Shown here piece by piece: positions 18,884-27,734 of a stretch of DNA of 34,281 bases (position 1 is its first letter; each line of letters opens with the position of its first letter). The translations under genes were made by a program, and so were the position numbers. This DNA is from Gammaproteobacteria bacterium. GTDB taxonomy: Bacteria; Pseudomonadota; Gammaproteobacteria; JAADHQ01. The notes below the pieces were generated by a model. That model was not told the origin of the DNA and did not search any database. It saw nothing but the letters and a program-made list of their open reading frames with translations. The stretch lies in the NCBI GenBank assembly GCA_011052215.1, contig DRJK01000117.1:1-34281 (forward strand). The letters are read 5' to 3'.

Positions 18884-20150
18884 CGTTGTTCACTACCTGG
18901 ATTGCTCTCAGGGCGCTAGCCGTTGCGTTTTGTACAGCCCGGTTAACATCCAGGGCATCAGATGAACAGCCGGCGGCAAAGATTGCGCCGTTGGACTCGT
19001 CCGCTTCAATGAAACCTTCTTCATTAAATTTCACATCAACCGGGAAGGCATCTGCAGGAACACTGGGTTCCATACCGATGGCCAGTACCACCAGGTCATG
19101 CTCGTTGGCATAGCGGTGATAACCTTCGGTATCCACGCCGTGCAATACAGGGTTGCCGTTCTCCTTGTTTTCGACAACGGAGGCCACCTTGGACTTGGTG
19201 AAGGTGACATTTGGTAATTCTTTAACCTTGCGGTAGAAGTCATCGATGCGGTCGATGGCACGGATATCAATGTAATAAATAGTTGCCTGGCCTTCCTCGC
19301 CATATTTTTCATTTACATAATTGGCGTGTTTCAGGCTGGCCATGCAGCAAATTCTTGAACAGTGCTTGAGGTGGTTTATATCGCGTGAACCGGCACACTG
19401 GATCATGGCGACATTTTTTGCCTCGGCACCATCAGATGGGCGCAGGATCTTGCCACCGGTCGGACCATGCGGGTCACACAGGCGTTCAAATTCAACACTG
19501 GTGATCACATTGTCGATGCGGTCATAGCCGTAAGCCTGAATCTTGTTGGCGTCGTAGGGCTGCCATCCGGTTGCCCAGATAATCGCACCAACGGTGATGT
19601 CGATTTCTTCTTCCTGCATATCCAGGTCAATCGCATCGTATTTACAGGCCTCCCTGGCCTTGCTGGCATCGTCCGTACCGATAATGGCAGGGTCGAGAAC
19701 GTATCGTTGCGGGTAGGCCATCGCGTGTTGCAGGTAGGCACCCTTGCGTTTACCAAGGCCATAGTTGAAATCATCATCAAATTCAGTTTCAACGACCTTG
19801 CCACATTCACCGCAGGCCGTGCAGTTTTCGGTGATATAACGCGGGCTCACCTTGACCTTGACGCTGTAGTTGCCGGCATCACCACTGATGGATGCCACCT
19901 CGGACATGGTTATGATGCGCAGGTTCTTGTTGCCCTTGATGCGACGATTATTAATCTCCAGGCCACAGGTTGGGTGACACAGTTTGGGGAAATAGCGATA
20001 AAGCTGGCTGACACGGCCGCCCAGTGCTGGCGATTTTTCCAGCAGGATAACCTGCTTGCCGCATTCTGCAGCCTCAAGTGCTGCGGTCATACCGCTGATC
20101 CCGCCACCGACGACCAGAATAGTCTGGTTGGTTGCGATTACATCCGACAT
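18864..20150 (-). CDS. qmoA: QmoA-like / HdrA-like flavoprotein
   Basis: MSDVIATNQTILVVGGGISGMTAALEAAECGK, FPKLCHPTCGLEINNRRIKGN, CAGSRDINHLKHCSRICCMASLKHANYV. Start chosen at 20150 rather than 20210. Confidence 0.9.
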   Translation of the reverse strand: MSDVIATNQTILVVGGGISGMTAALEAAECGKQVILLEKSPALGGRVSQLYRYFPKLCHPTCGLEINNRRIKGNKNLRIITMSEVASISGDAGNYSVKVKVSPRYITENCTACGECGKVVETEFDDDFNYGLGKRKGAYLQHAMAYPQRYVLDPAIIGTDDASKAREACKYDAIDLDMQEEEIDITVGAIIWATGWQPYDANKIQAYGYDRIDNVITSVEFERLCDPHGPTGGKILRPSDGAEAKNVAMIQCAGSRDINHLKHCSRICCMASLKHANYVNEKYGEEGQATIYYIDIRAIDRIDDFYRKVKELPNVTFTKSKVASVVENKENGNPVLHGVDTEGYHRYANEHDLVVLAIGMEPSVPADAFPVDVKFNEEGFIEADESNGAIFAAGCSSDALDVNRAVQNATASALRAIQVVNNVAGSEG

Positions 20151-20343
20151 TGATTTTCCTCCGCCCGGAATGTTTAAAAGAATTCTTTGTTGCGGGCATA
20201 TTTCCCGCATTGCAGGGACCCGATTTTTGAGCGTTAAGGGTACTCTTACTTGTGTCGATCGGCCAGTAATAAGTCGGTCCTGAACAATTGAAATTACAAA
20301 TGAGCAAATAGATTATCTATATACCTTAATATGACAGGGACTA

Positions 20344-20475
20344 GGTACGGAAAGTAACAGGAACTAGGGACTAGGTACGAGGGACTAGGAAAAGCAAAAA
20401 CCAGCTGGCTTGTATCTGGGTAGTACAATCATATCCCCAGTACCCAGTCCCTAGTTCCTGTTGTTTCCTGTTACC
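20344..20475. repeat. Second palindromic repeat family (gggactaggtac type), copy 1
   Basis: Inverted arms ggtacggaaagtaacaggaactagggactaggtac / gtacccagtccctagttcctgttgtttcctgttacc. The centre matches 26721-26803. Confidence 0.75.
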
Positions 20476-20510
20476 ATCCGTTCCTGGGTATCATACGGAG
20501 TGTCGGCAAA

Positions 20511-21323
20511 GTGGAAGCAAAAGTCTTAAAACCTGAAGAATATTATATAGAATCAGAGCCTTACTATGAGCCCGTGGCCAACGAAATCGGGATTTTCGAG
20601 GCCGCCTACAACAATCAGTTGCCGATTTTGCTGAAAGGCCCCACTGGTTGTGGCAAAACCCGCTTTATGGAGCACATGGCCTGGCGGCTCAAACGTCCAA
20701 TGATCACGGTTTCCTGCCACGATGACCTGACGGCCTCCGATCTGGTAGGCCGCTTTCTGATCAGCAAGGGCGAAACAGTCTGGGTCGACGGCCCGTTGGC
20801 CCGGGCCGTGAGAAGTGGCGGGATATGTTACCTTGACGAGATTGTTGAGGCGCGTAAGGACACCACCGTGGTCATTCACCCGCTTGCCGATGACCGTCGC
20901 GTTTTACCCATTGAAAAACTGGGAGAATTACTCGAAGCGACGCCCGAATTCTGTCTGGCTATCTCCTATAATCCGGGTTACCAGAGTGTATTGAAAGATC
21001 TGAAGCAGAGTACGCGTCAACGTTTTGTCGCCCTGGAGTTCAATTACCCGGACGCGATCCTCGAGAAAAAAATCCTGATCAATGAATCGGGTATCGATGA
21101 GGATGCAGCAGATAAGCTGGTCAGGTTTGCACACATGACCCGCAACCTGAAAGGCAGTGGGCTGGAAGAAGGCGCCAGTACACGTTTACTGGTGCACGCC
21201 GGAAAGCTGATGGTCTCTGGCGTAAAACCGGTTCCCGCATGTCAAAGTGCAGTTGCCCAGGCCCTGACAGACGATGCAGAGATGCTGCTGGCGGTCACAG
21301 AATTGAGTGCATCGTTGTTTTGA
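20511..21323 (+). CDS. cbbQ: CbbQ/NirQ/NorQ-type MoxR AAA+ ATPase
   Basis: GTG start; Walker [73 protein letters not shown]. Confidence 0.93.
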   Translation: MEAKVLKPEEYYIESEPYYEPVANEIGIFEAAYNNQLPILLKGPTGCGKTRFMEHMAWRLKRPMITVSCHDDLTASDLVGRFLISKGETVWVDGPLARAVRSGGICYLDEIVEARKDTTVVIHPLADDRRVLPIEKLGELLEATPEFCLAISYNPGYQSVLKDLKQSTRQRFVALEFNYPDAILEKKILINESGIDEDAADKLVRFAHMTRNLKGSGLEEGASTRLLVHAGKLMVSGVKPVPACQSAVAQALTDDAEMLLAVTELSASLF

Positions 21324-21417
21324 TGCAGACGGGGGTTATGATCGTACCATTCAGATACAAGCCAACTGTTTTTTGTTTTTCCTGGTTTCTCATACCCCGC
21401 ACCTGAATATATTATGA

Positions 21418-21654
21418 TACTGCTGTCCCGTTAACCTGTAACAAATATAGTTGAAACGTAAACGGCAAGTCGGTTTTGAGTTAAACAGAGCATTCCGGAC
21501 ATGAAACCGGCAAGCCTGATCAAGACACGCAAAAGATGCCATCCATGGCTGCTCGACAGCCGCATCCCTGCGGCAGACGGTCTTTATTTGGCTATACCGA
21601 TTCCACGTCCTCACATTGATGCACGCTTAATAAATTAACGGGACATTAGCAGGG
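21418..21654 (+). repeat. MITE-like palindromic repeat, copy D, with 9-bp target duplication
   Basis: tgtcccgttaac ... ttaacgggaca ends flanked by atattatga at 21409-21417 and 21655-21663. The empty site cctgaatatattatgagtaaatct is present at 23717-23740. Confidence 0.88.
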
Positions 21655-22010
21655 ATATTATGAGTAAATCTATAATTGTCAAAACGCCTTGTCATGGGTA
21701 TGAACTTGTCGATTTTGGACAGTGAACGTGTGTCGCAATCCATAGATGAGGCTTTGTTTTTCTTGCTATAAAAATCCCACAAATTATTGACTTTCACTTT
21801 TCTCACAAAAGAACTAAATGCACGAAACCTCTCCTTTTCAATTAAAATAAGAGCCTGCGATAAGTCTAGACCCAACAGATCTTCATTAAATTTCTTATAT
21901 TGCCGGGTTACATAGCTGTTTATTTCAATTTCAGCCGCAGGGACTATAGGAGCGAGAATCATTACGGTAATAATCAACACTACTTTTAAGTAATTATCTG
22001 CCATCATCAT
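21627..22010 (-). pseudogene. Secreted hypothetical protein, 3' end replaced by antisense norD-fragment and MITE sequence
   Basis: Signal-peptide-like N-terminus. C-terminal LSKIDKFIPMTRRF... is translated from the antisense of the duplicated norD 5' fragment. Confidence 0.6.
21664..21722 (+). pseudogene. Truncated duplicate of the 5' end of the norD-like gene
   Basis: 21655-21722 matches 23724-23791 with one mismatch. Reads MSKSIIVKTPCHGYELVDFGQ then TGA at the junction. Confidence 0.85.
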
Positions 22011-22016
22011 TTATCC

Positions 22017-22084
22017 TGCATAACGCTGCCTATGAGACGCGGCCGACGAAGGAGGCCGTCGCTGCCCGACGGGGTTGTTAGAGG
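22017..22084 (-). other. attC-like recombination site (integron cassette boundary)
   Basis: Minus strand CTCTAACAACCCCGTCGGGCAGCGACGGCCTCCTTCGTCGGCCGCGTCTCATAGGCAGCGTTATGC: TAACAA...GCGTTATGC ends, imperfect dyad. Overlaps the stop of the upstream toxin gene and ends shortly before the next ATG. Confidence 0.5.
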
Positions 22085-22347
22085 GCGCCACGATATATAT
22101 CTTTTCTATGCCCCACCTTCACCACAACGACAATAAGTTCTTTATCATCGATACTGTAGACAATTCGGTAAGGTCCTTGACGTATGCGATACTTATTGTG
22201 ACCGGATAACTTCTTCGAACCTGGTGGGCGGGGATCTGCAGCCAATTGGCCAATTCGACGCATTATGCGTTGCCGTTCTTTCTTTTGCGGTATAGCTTCA
22301 ATTTCTTTTACCGCGGAACGCTTGATTGAAACCCTATATTTTTCCAC
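22078..22347 (-). CDS. RelE/ParE family toxin
   Basis: YRVSIKRSAVKEIEAIPQKKERQRIMRRIGQLAADPRPPGSKKLSGHNKYRIRQGPYRIVYSIDDKELIVVVVKVGHRKDIYR. Confidence 0.93.
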   Translation of the reverse strand: MEKYRVSIKRSAVKEIEAIPQKKERQRIMRRIGQLAADPRPPGSKKLSGHNKYRIRQGPYRIVYSIDDKELIVVVVKVGHRKDIYRGAL

Positions 22348-22567
22348 GCCGTTTTAGATCTTTTACAACGTTTTCATACGGCAGGCTTGGCTCGTTCACT
22401 CTGTCTTCAAAGGCAGCAAGATCCTCGGCATCTTCAGCAAGGCTTAATTGCACAGCCTCATTGACCAAATCCGATATAGACCGCTCAGTCTCTGCTGCTT
22501 TGACCCGAAGAGCGCGGTGGAGCGCCGGGTCAAAATATACGGTTGCTCGCTTGGGATTACTGTCCAT
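22334..22567 (-). CDS. Ribbon-helix-helix antitoxin
   Basis: KRATVYFDPALHRALRVKAAETERSISDLVNEAVQLSL; overlaps the toxin gene start. Confidence 0.88.
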   Translation of the reverse strand: MDSNPKRATVYFDPALHRALRVKAAETERSISDLVNEAVQLSLAEDAEDLAAFEDRVNEPSLPYENVVKDLKRRGKI

Positions 22568-22594
22568 AGTGATATAGATAGCACTATATCACTA
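22567..22594. promoter_or_regulatory. Putative antitoxin operator
   Basis: Perfect 11-bp inverted repeat tagtgatatag-atagca-ctatatcacta at the antitoxin start codon. Confidence 0.6.
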
Positions 22595-22678
22595 TAACGT
22601 CAAGACGTCATATCAACGTTTTAATAAGTGGTGCGCGGTAGCGCGTCCGAAAGAGCGATAGCGAATGGCTTGATTTTC

Positions 22679-23176
22679 TTATATTTTTTTCGGCAATTCA
22701 TCTCGTGCTATTTCAATTAATTTTGGAAGATATTTATTTACAATATCTCCTATTTCATTTGCTTGAATAAAACACCATTCGCTTCGTTCTTGCTCTGTAT
22801 CGGATTCACCGAGGCTTTGTTCATGAATTTTGTAAATTGACTGTACAATTAGTTTATTAGCTTCTTTTGTAATATCGTAGAACTCTTGAGAAAATATTAT
22901 TCCGCCAGTTTCTGAATATCTAGAAATCTCTCTAAGAGCTATTTCATATTTTGCCTCAATTGCACTCGATGGTTCGCAGCAATGTTCTGCCCGGACTTGC
23001 TCTGCCCAATGAAGCAACTCTTCAAAAGCTTCAACAATATTTTTATACGTATTACGTCTTTCGTTCCAGAATTTCTCTTTCTTGAATTTATTCAGAGCAA
23101 ACAATGATCCAAAATAGGCAGATAGAAAACCAATAATGATTACCGAAATAAATTTTCCAATTTCAGAGTAGTCCAA
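22679..23176 (-). CDS. Hypothetical single-TM membrane protein
   Basis: N-terminal TM IGKFISVIIIGFLSAYFGSLFAL; rest helical and soluble. AT-rich relative to neighbours. Confidence 0.6.
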   Translation of the reverse strand: MDYSEIGKFISVIIIGFLSAYFGSLFALNKFKKEKFWNERRNTYKNIVEAFEELLHWAEQVRAEHCCEPSSAIEAKYEIALREISRYSETGGIIFSQEFYDITKEANKLIVQSIYKIHEQSLGESDTEQERSEWCFIQANEIGDIVNKYLPKLIEIARDELPKKI

Positions 23177-23679
23177 TATTATTTACCTAAATATATACAG
23201 TAAGTGTCCCTGACATGTGCATATGTATAACACGGGACTTTCACAGGTATTGCACATTTACTATGTTACGGTTTTTTTATAAACCCGATTTATGCATACT
23301 TTCTGAAGTTACATAAACATTTATGAAATCAATATTATATCGGTTTTGAAGTGATTTGGGACATGCGTCAGGTGTGGATAAATCTGGCGCAGCTGCTGTA
23401 ATATGATTGCGTTGTGCCGTATATTATTTTTGGCCTGACATTTCGTTTGCTTAAGCTGCCCACGGCAATTTGCAGGGGGAGTTGAATGATATATTGTTAT
23501 TAGTATACGCATAGTTTTAAAAAGTATACTGTTCCAGTGGGTCGGGATGAACAAGTGATACGTGAATATATCAGACACCAGGAATATGAAGATTGCCGAA
23601 CGGGTCGATTGCAATTGATGTAACTACCCCCTCCGGGTACGGCTCCGTAAAAGGCTGCTTCGAGCGGTCACAAATTAAA

Positions 23680-23701
23680 ATCCCTGGTTTTGCCAGGGGA
23701 T
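23680..23701. terminator. Hairpin (possible terminator at the end of the insert)
   Basis: atccctgg-ttttgc-caggggat stem directly upstream of the norD-like gene. Confidence 0.4.
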
Positions 23702-23728
23702 ATTTACTATCTGGTACCTGAATATATT

Positions 23729-26716
23729 ATGAGTAAATCTATAATTGTCAAAACGCCATGTCATGGGTATGAACTTGTCGATTTTGGACAGGGCCGGGTG
23801 TTAGAGCGGTTTGGAGATATGATGGTAGACAGGCCGGTTTTGAGTTCTGAAGGAGAACGGAATCTGGATGGCTGGAAGCCGGACTGGCGATTTACCCCTC
23901 ATGCCGCGATCAGTGTATGGGAAAAAACCAGTGACAGGGCCAAACCCGAATGGACCCTTGATTGTCTTGGTTCCGTGTTCACACTGAGATTATTTGAGCG
24001 GGGGTTTTTGTCACTTCGCCCGGAACATTTTGCCTGTGCACAGTGGCTGTCTGAACGGTTGCAGGGTTGTTATCACCTCGACAACATCCGGGTGCTAAAC
24101 CTGTTTGGCGGGGCAGGCGTGGTCAGCGCTGCGGCATTGAGATCCAGCGCCAGTGTTGTTCATGTTGAGTCATCGGTCGATGAGCTGGAAATTGCCAGGC
24201 AGTTTCTTGGCAGTCAGAGTATAGAATATATTTGTGAAGACCCGCATGACTATGTGGACCAGGCGTTACGCGACCGGCAACGGTTTGAGTTAATCATCGT
24301 ACAACCACCGGTACAACAAAAAGGCCCCGGTAAACGGTCATGGGATATCAAGGTTGATCTGGGTCCCTTGATGAACAAACTGTCCAGACTGGCCAGTGAT
24401 GATTTTCGTGGTATCTGGCTGGCCCCGCAAATGCAGGTCTGGCAACCGGAAAGTCTGTCGCCTTTCCTCAAGGAAACATTTCCGGGGCGAAATATTGTCG
24501 ATGCTGGAATCAGGCTGGCCACGGCTGATGGGCGTGAAATTTCCAGCGGGATTGCAGTCTACGCCTATGATGATGACGAGATCATCAGTGCCGAAGGAGA
24601 ACGTCCTCCACTGACGACAGAGAATCTTGAAATCCGGCTGGACGTATATCTGGAACCGGCCCTGTCTTCGCGGCGAACTGCAATCGGGCCTGCCAGAAAC
24701 CTGGCAAACTGTAGCCGTAAACAGCAGGATTTTGCCTTGCATTGGGTCGAGGTGCTGGTGCGCACCCATGCCGAAATGGGTTATCAGTTTGCGGCCTGTG
24801 TCAGCAAGGCTGTGGACGTGATGTCCGAAGAGGAGGTTCAGGAATGGCTGCTGGCCGCAATCGATGCATTTGATACCACCGGTCTGCACGCCGGCATTGC
24901 CATTTTGAAGAATGTCGAGGTCTTTGCAGAAAAGTGCCGGGCGCGTAAAACCGGTGTAAGACTGGCAGATGTGAGTCACGTGCTTGAGCTTTTTGCCCAT
25001 GGATTGAATGGACGGCAACTGAGGGTTGCAGAAGACGATGGCTGTTTTACCGATACGGAAACACTGTTTTTACCCGGGCAAGTCAATCTGTTTCAGGACA
25101 AGGAGCATAACTTTCAGCTTTACAAGGTTATGGTTGTGCATTTGTGGGCGCAAACATGGTGGGGTACTTTCAGTCATGATGTCCTGAAGAGGCTGGGTGA
25201 TTTTGATGACAGTGAAAAGGCGTTGCTGCTATTTCACAGGCTGGAGTTAATTCGTCATGACGCGAGGATTAAAAAAATGTTGCCGGGTATACACCGAACC
25301 TTGCGGGAGTTGTGCGATATCCACAACGAAAAACTGATCCCCGATGGATGGAGCCCGTGGGCAGACCGGTTGAGTGAGATGCATTCTACTGCGAAAGACA
25401 GTTTTTCAATACTGGAAGAATGCATGTCATCAGATGTGCCGGCACCGGTTTGTTATCAGGGAATTCTGAGGCCGGCTCAGGCTGAAAAAATTCGCCAGAT
25501 GCGTATAGAAAAAGACAAGGCCAGTCTGCAATCCATGCTGGTGCAGTTCAAGGGTGACGCGGAAAACATTTCCAGCCTGAAGCCACGCGATCAGGGTAGC
25601 GACAAGCGGCTTGAAATCAATATCAAAGTGAATGAGGTCCCGGGTGAGCTGGAAATAGAAATCACACTGGATGGACAGCCGATACCGCCGCCGGATGACA
25701 TTGCAAATGTTATCTCCTCAATCCATCAGGATCTCGGCGAGATACCACCTGAATATCTCGTTGCGGCAGGTGACGGTGCCTGGCGTCCTGACGAAACGGA
25801 TGAGGATAAAAGTCGTGATGTATGGAAAGGGTCCTATCACGAGAAGGGTGCCTTTTTATACGATGAGTGGGATTTCAAGCGTCAGAGCTACCGTAAACAA
25901 TGGTGTGTTTTGCGGGAAATAGATATCAACAAACAGCCCGTGGATTTTATTGATGCAACACTCAGAAAATATAAAGGGCTGGTGCATGAAATCCGCCGGA
26001 CATTTGAAGTTTTGCGTGGTGAAGACAAGCTGTTAAAAAGACAACCTTTTGGTGATGATGTCGATATCGATGCGGTAGTTGAAGCCATTGCTGATGTCAG
26101 TAGCGGGCTGGAGATGACCGACAGATTGTTTACCAAAAAGCATAAACTCGAGCGTAATATTGCCGTCATGTTTATGGTGGATATGAGTGGTTCAACACGG
26201 GGCTGGATCAATGAGGCCGAACGCGAATCACTGGTCCTTTTGTGTGAGGCACTGGAAATACTCGGTGATCGATACGCCATATACGGATTTTCCGGTGTGA
26301 CACGCAAACGCTGTGAGTTATACAGGATAAAGCACTTCGACGAGCCTTATGACGATGAAATCAAGGGCCGTGTCTGCGGCGTCAGTCCGCAGGACTATAC
26401 CCGCATGGGTGTAACCATCCGGCATTTGTCCGGGCTGTTAAACAAGGTGGAGGCCAGAACAAAATTATTGATCACCCTGTCTGATGGCAAGCCGGATGAC
26501 TTTGATGGCTACCGCAGCGAGTATGGCATAGAAGATACAAGGCGGGCGTTGATCGAGGCCAGGCGAGATGGTATCCATCCATTCTGTATAACAATTGATA
26601 CCGAGGGCGCCGGTTACCTGCCGCATATGTACGGGGCGGTGAATTACATGGTGCTGGATGATGTCCGGAAATTGCCGTTGAGGGTGTCGGATATATATCG
26701 GAAGCTCACTTCGTGA
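23729..26716 (+). CDS. Fusion: N-terminal RlmI-like class I SAM-methyltransferase domain + C-terminal NorD/CbbO-type VWA protein
   Basis: N-term YELVDFGQGRVLERFGDMMVDRP, FTLRLFERGFLSLRPEHFACAQWL, VLNLFGGAGVVSAAALRSSASVVHVESS, FELIIVQPPVQQKGPGKRSWDIKVDL. C-term MIDAS MFMVDMSGSTRGW, YTRMG, LSDGKPDDFDGY. Start taken at ATG 23729 rather than 23690. Confidence 0.85.
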   Translation: MSKSIIVKTPCHGYELVDFGQGRVLERFGDMMVDRPVLSSEGERNLDGWKPDWRFTPHAAISVWEKTSDRAKPEWTLDCLGSVFTLRLFERGFLSLRPEHFACAQWLSERLQGCYHLDNIRVLNLFGGAGVVSAAALRSSASVVHVESSVDELEIARQFLGSQSIEYICEDPHDYVDQALRDRQRFELIIVQPPVQQKGPGKRSWDIKVDLGPLMNKLSRLASDDFRGIWLAPQMQVWQPESLSPFLKETFPGRNIVDAGIRLATADGREISSGIAVYAYDDDEIISAEGERPPLTTENLEIRLDVYLEPALSSRRTAIGPARNLANCSRKQQDFALHWVEVLVRTHAEMGYQFAACVSKAVDVMSEEEVQEWLLAAIDAFDTTGLHAGIAILKNVEVFAEKCRARKTGVRLADVSHVLELFAHGLNGRQLRVAEDDGCFTDTETLFLPGQVNLFQDKEHNFQLYKVMVVHLWAQTWWGTFSHDVLKRLGDFDDSEKALLLFHRLELIRHDARIKKMLPGIHRTLRELCDIHNEKLIPDGWSPWADRLSEMHSTAKDSFSILEECMSSDVPAPVCYQGILRPAQAEKIRQMRIEKDKASLQSMLVQFKGDAENISSLKPRDQGSDKRLEINIKVNEVPGELEIEITLDGQPIPPPDDIANVISSIHQDLGEIPPEYLVAAGDGAWRPDETDEDKSRDVWKGSYHEKGAFLYDEWDFKRQSYRKQWCVLREIDINKQPVDFIDATLRKYKGLVHEIRRTFEVLRGEDKLLKRQPFGDDVDIDAVVEAIADVSSGLEMTDRLFTKKHKLERNIAVMFMVDMSGSTRGWINEAERESLVLLCEALEILGDRYAIYGFSGVTRKRCELYRIKHFDEPYDDEIKGRVCGVSPQDYTRMGVTIRHLSGLLNKVEARTKLLITLSDGKPDDFDGYRSEYGIEDTRRALIEARRDGIHPFCITIDTEGAGYLPHMYGAVNYMVLDDVRKLPLRVSDIYRKLTS

Positions 26717-26720
26717 GCTT

Positions 26721-26803
26721 AGGGACTAGCGACGAGGTACCAGGAAAGGCAAAAAACCAGTTGACTTGCATCTGGGTAGTACATTCATATCCCTAGTCCC
26801 TTG
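26721..26803 (+). repeat. Second palindromic repeat family, copy 2
   Basis: aggaaaggcaaaaaaccagttgacttgcatctgggtagtacattcatatccctagtccc matches aggaaaagcaaaaaccagctggcttgtatctgggtagtacaatcatatccccagtaccc at 20387. Confidence 0.8.
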
Positions 26804-26810
26804 ACCTGTT

Positions 26811-27464
26811 TTACCACCCTGGGGGCAATTTCTCATTAATCACTATGCACTTGTTTCCCGGTGTAATGTACCCACCCTTTTGCAGGTCTTTCATGATGCG
26901 ACTGACCATTTCACGGGATGATCCGATCATTCTGGCGATATCCTGATGGGTCAGTTTCTGGTTGATGACCTTCACACCGTCTTCATCTTCGGCCATATCC
27001 AGTAATGTTTTGGCAACGCGCCCGTAGACATCCATCAGGGCCAGGTTGCGGATATTGTCCGTCAGCCTGCGAACCATTCGTGTCAGTTCGGTGATGACGG
27101 TTCGCGCTATCTCCGGATGATCAACCAGAGATTTATCGAAGTCATTTTTTGAGATAATGGAAAACTTGCAGGGTTCCATGGTCATAATAGATGCGGAACG
27201 GGGCGCCTGATCCAGAATCGCCAGCTCGCCAAAGTACTCACCTGGCCCCATCATGGTCAGTATCACTTCCTTGCCATCCTCATTACTCAGAAAGACCTTG
27301 ATCTTGCCGGACAGGATGACATACATGGAATTGGTGTCATCACCCTCATTGATAATAATGGAGTTTTTCGGGAAGGTTTTGTTAACGGCGTGTGAGGCAA
27401 TACTCTTTACTTCCTTGTCCTTCAGGTCTGCAAATATCGGTATTTTTTTTAGAACATTTTCCAT
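26811..27464 (-). CDS. Crp/Fnr family transcriptional regulator
   Basis: Cyclic-nucleotide-binding fold (GPGEYFGELAILDQAPRSASIMTME) and HTH (LTHQDIARMIGSSREMVSRIMKDLQKGGYI). Confidence 0.94.
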   Translation of the reverse strand: MENVLKKIPIFADLKDKEVKSIASHAVNKTFPKNSIIINEGDDTNSMYVILSGKIKVFLSNEDGKEVILTMMGPGEYFGELAILDQAPRSASIMTMEPCKFSIISKNDFDKSLVDHPEIARTVITELTRMVRRLTDNIRNLALMDVYGRVAKTLLDMAEDEDGVKVINQKLTHQDIARMIGSSREMVSRIMKDLQKGGYITPGNKCIVINEKLPPGW

Positions 27465-27734
27465 ATGTATTATTATGAATTTATTGAATAGTCTATTAAG
27501 GTTAGAATTTCATGAGATTATCAGAAAACAGACAGCCTGCTGCGGGAAAACCATTTTTGTCAATTTCCACGCGTATTTTTGTTAAACAGGTACACGATTC
27601 GCCTCAAGTGATCGGGAAAGCTGGCTCAAACTGGTTTTCCCTCGCCACGACTTCTATTCTCGGATAATCTCCTGACCATCCTCTCTCCGAGGGGGGGTAG
27701 AATAACGCTTCTATGACAGTATACGGGACACCAA

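Noticed and set aside
16064-20307. Antisense ORFs across the qmo/hdr genes (for example 16703-17290, 19467-20153)
   Set aside because: They are shadow ORFs of well-supported qmo/hdr coding sequence.
22568-22690. Second attC site between the hypothetical gene (22679-23176) and the antitoxin
   Set aside because: No TAACAA...GCGTTA-type pair is visible; only a small gcgcggtagcgcg palindrome.
23321-23614. 97-aa minus-strand ORF upstream of the norD-like gene
   Set aside because: No recognisable domain or convincing RBS; composition looks like non-coding sequence.
24338-25018. 226-aa minus-strand ORF inside the norD-like gene
   Set aside because: Antisense to strong coding sequence with no domain signal.
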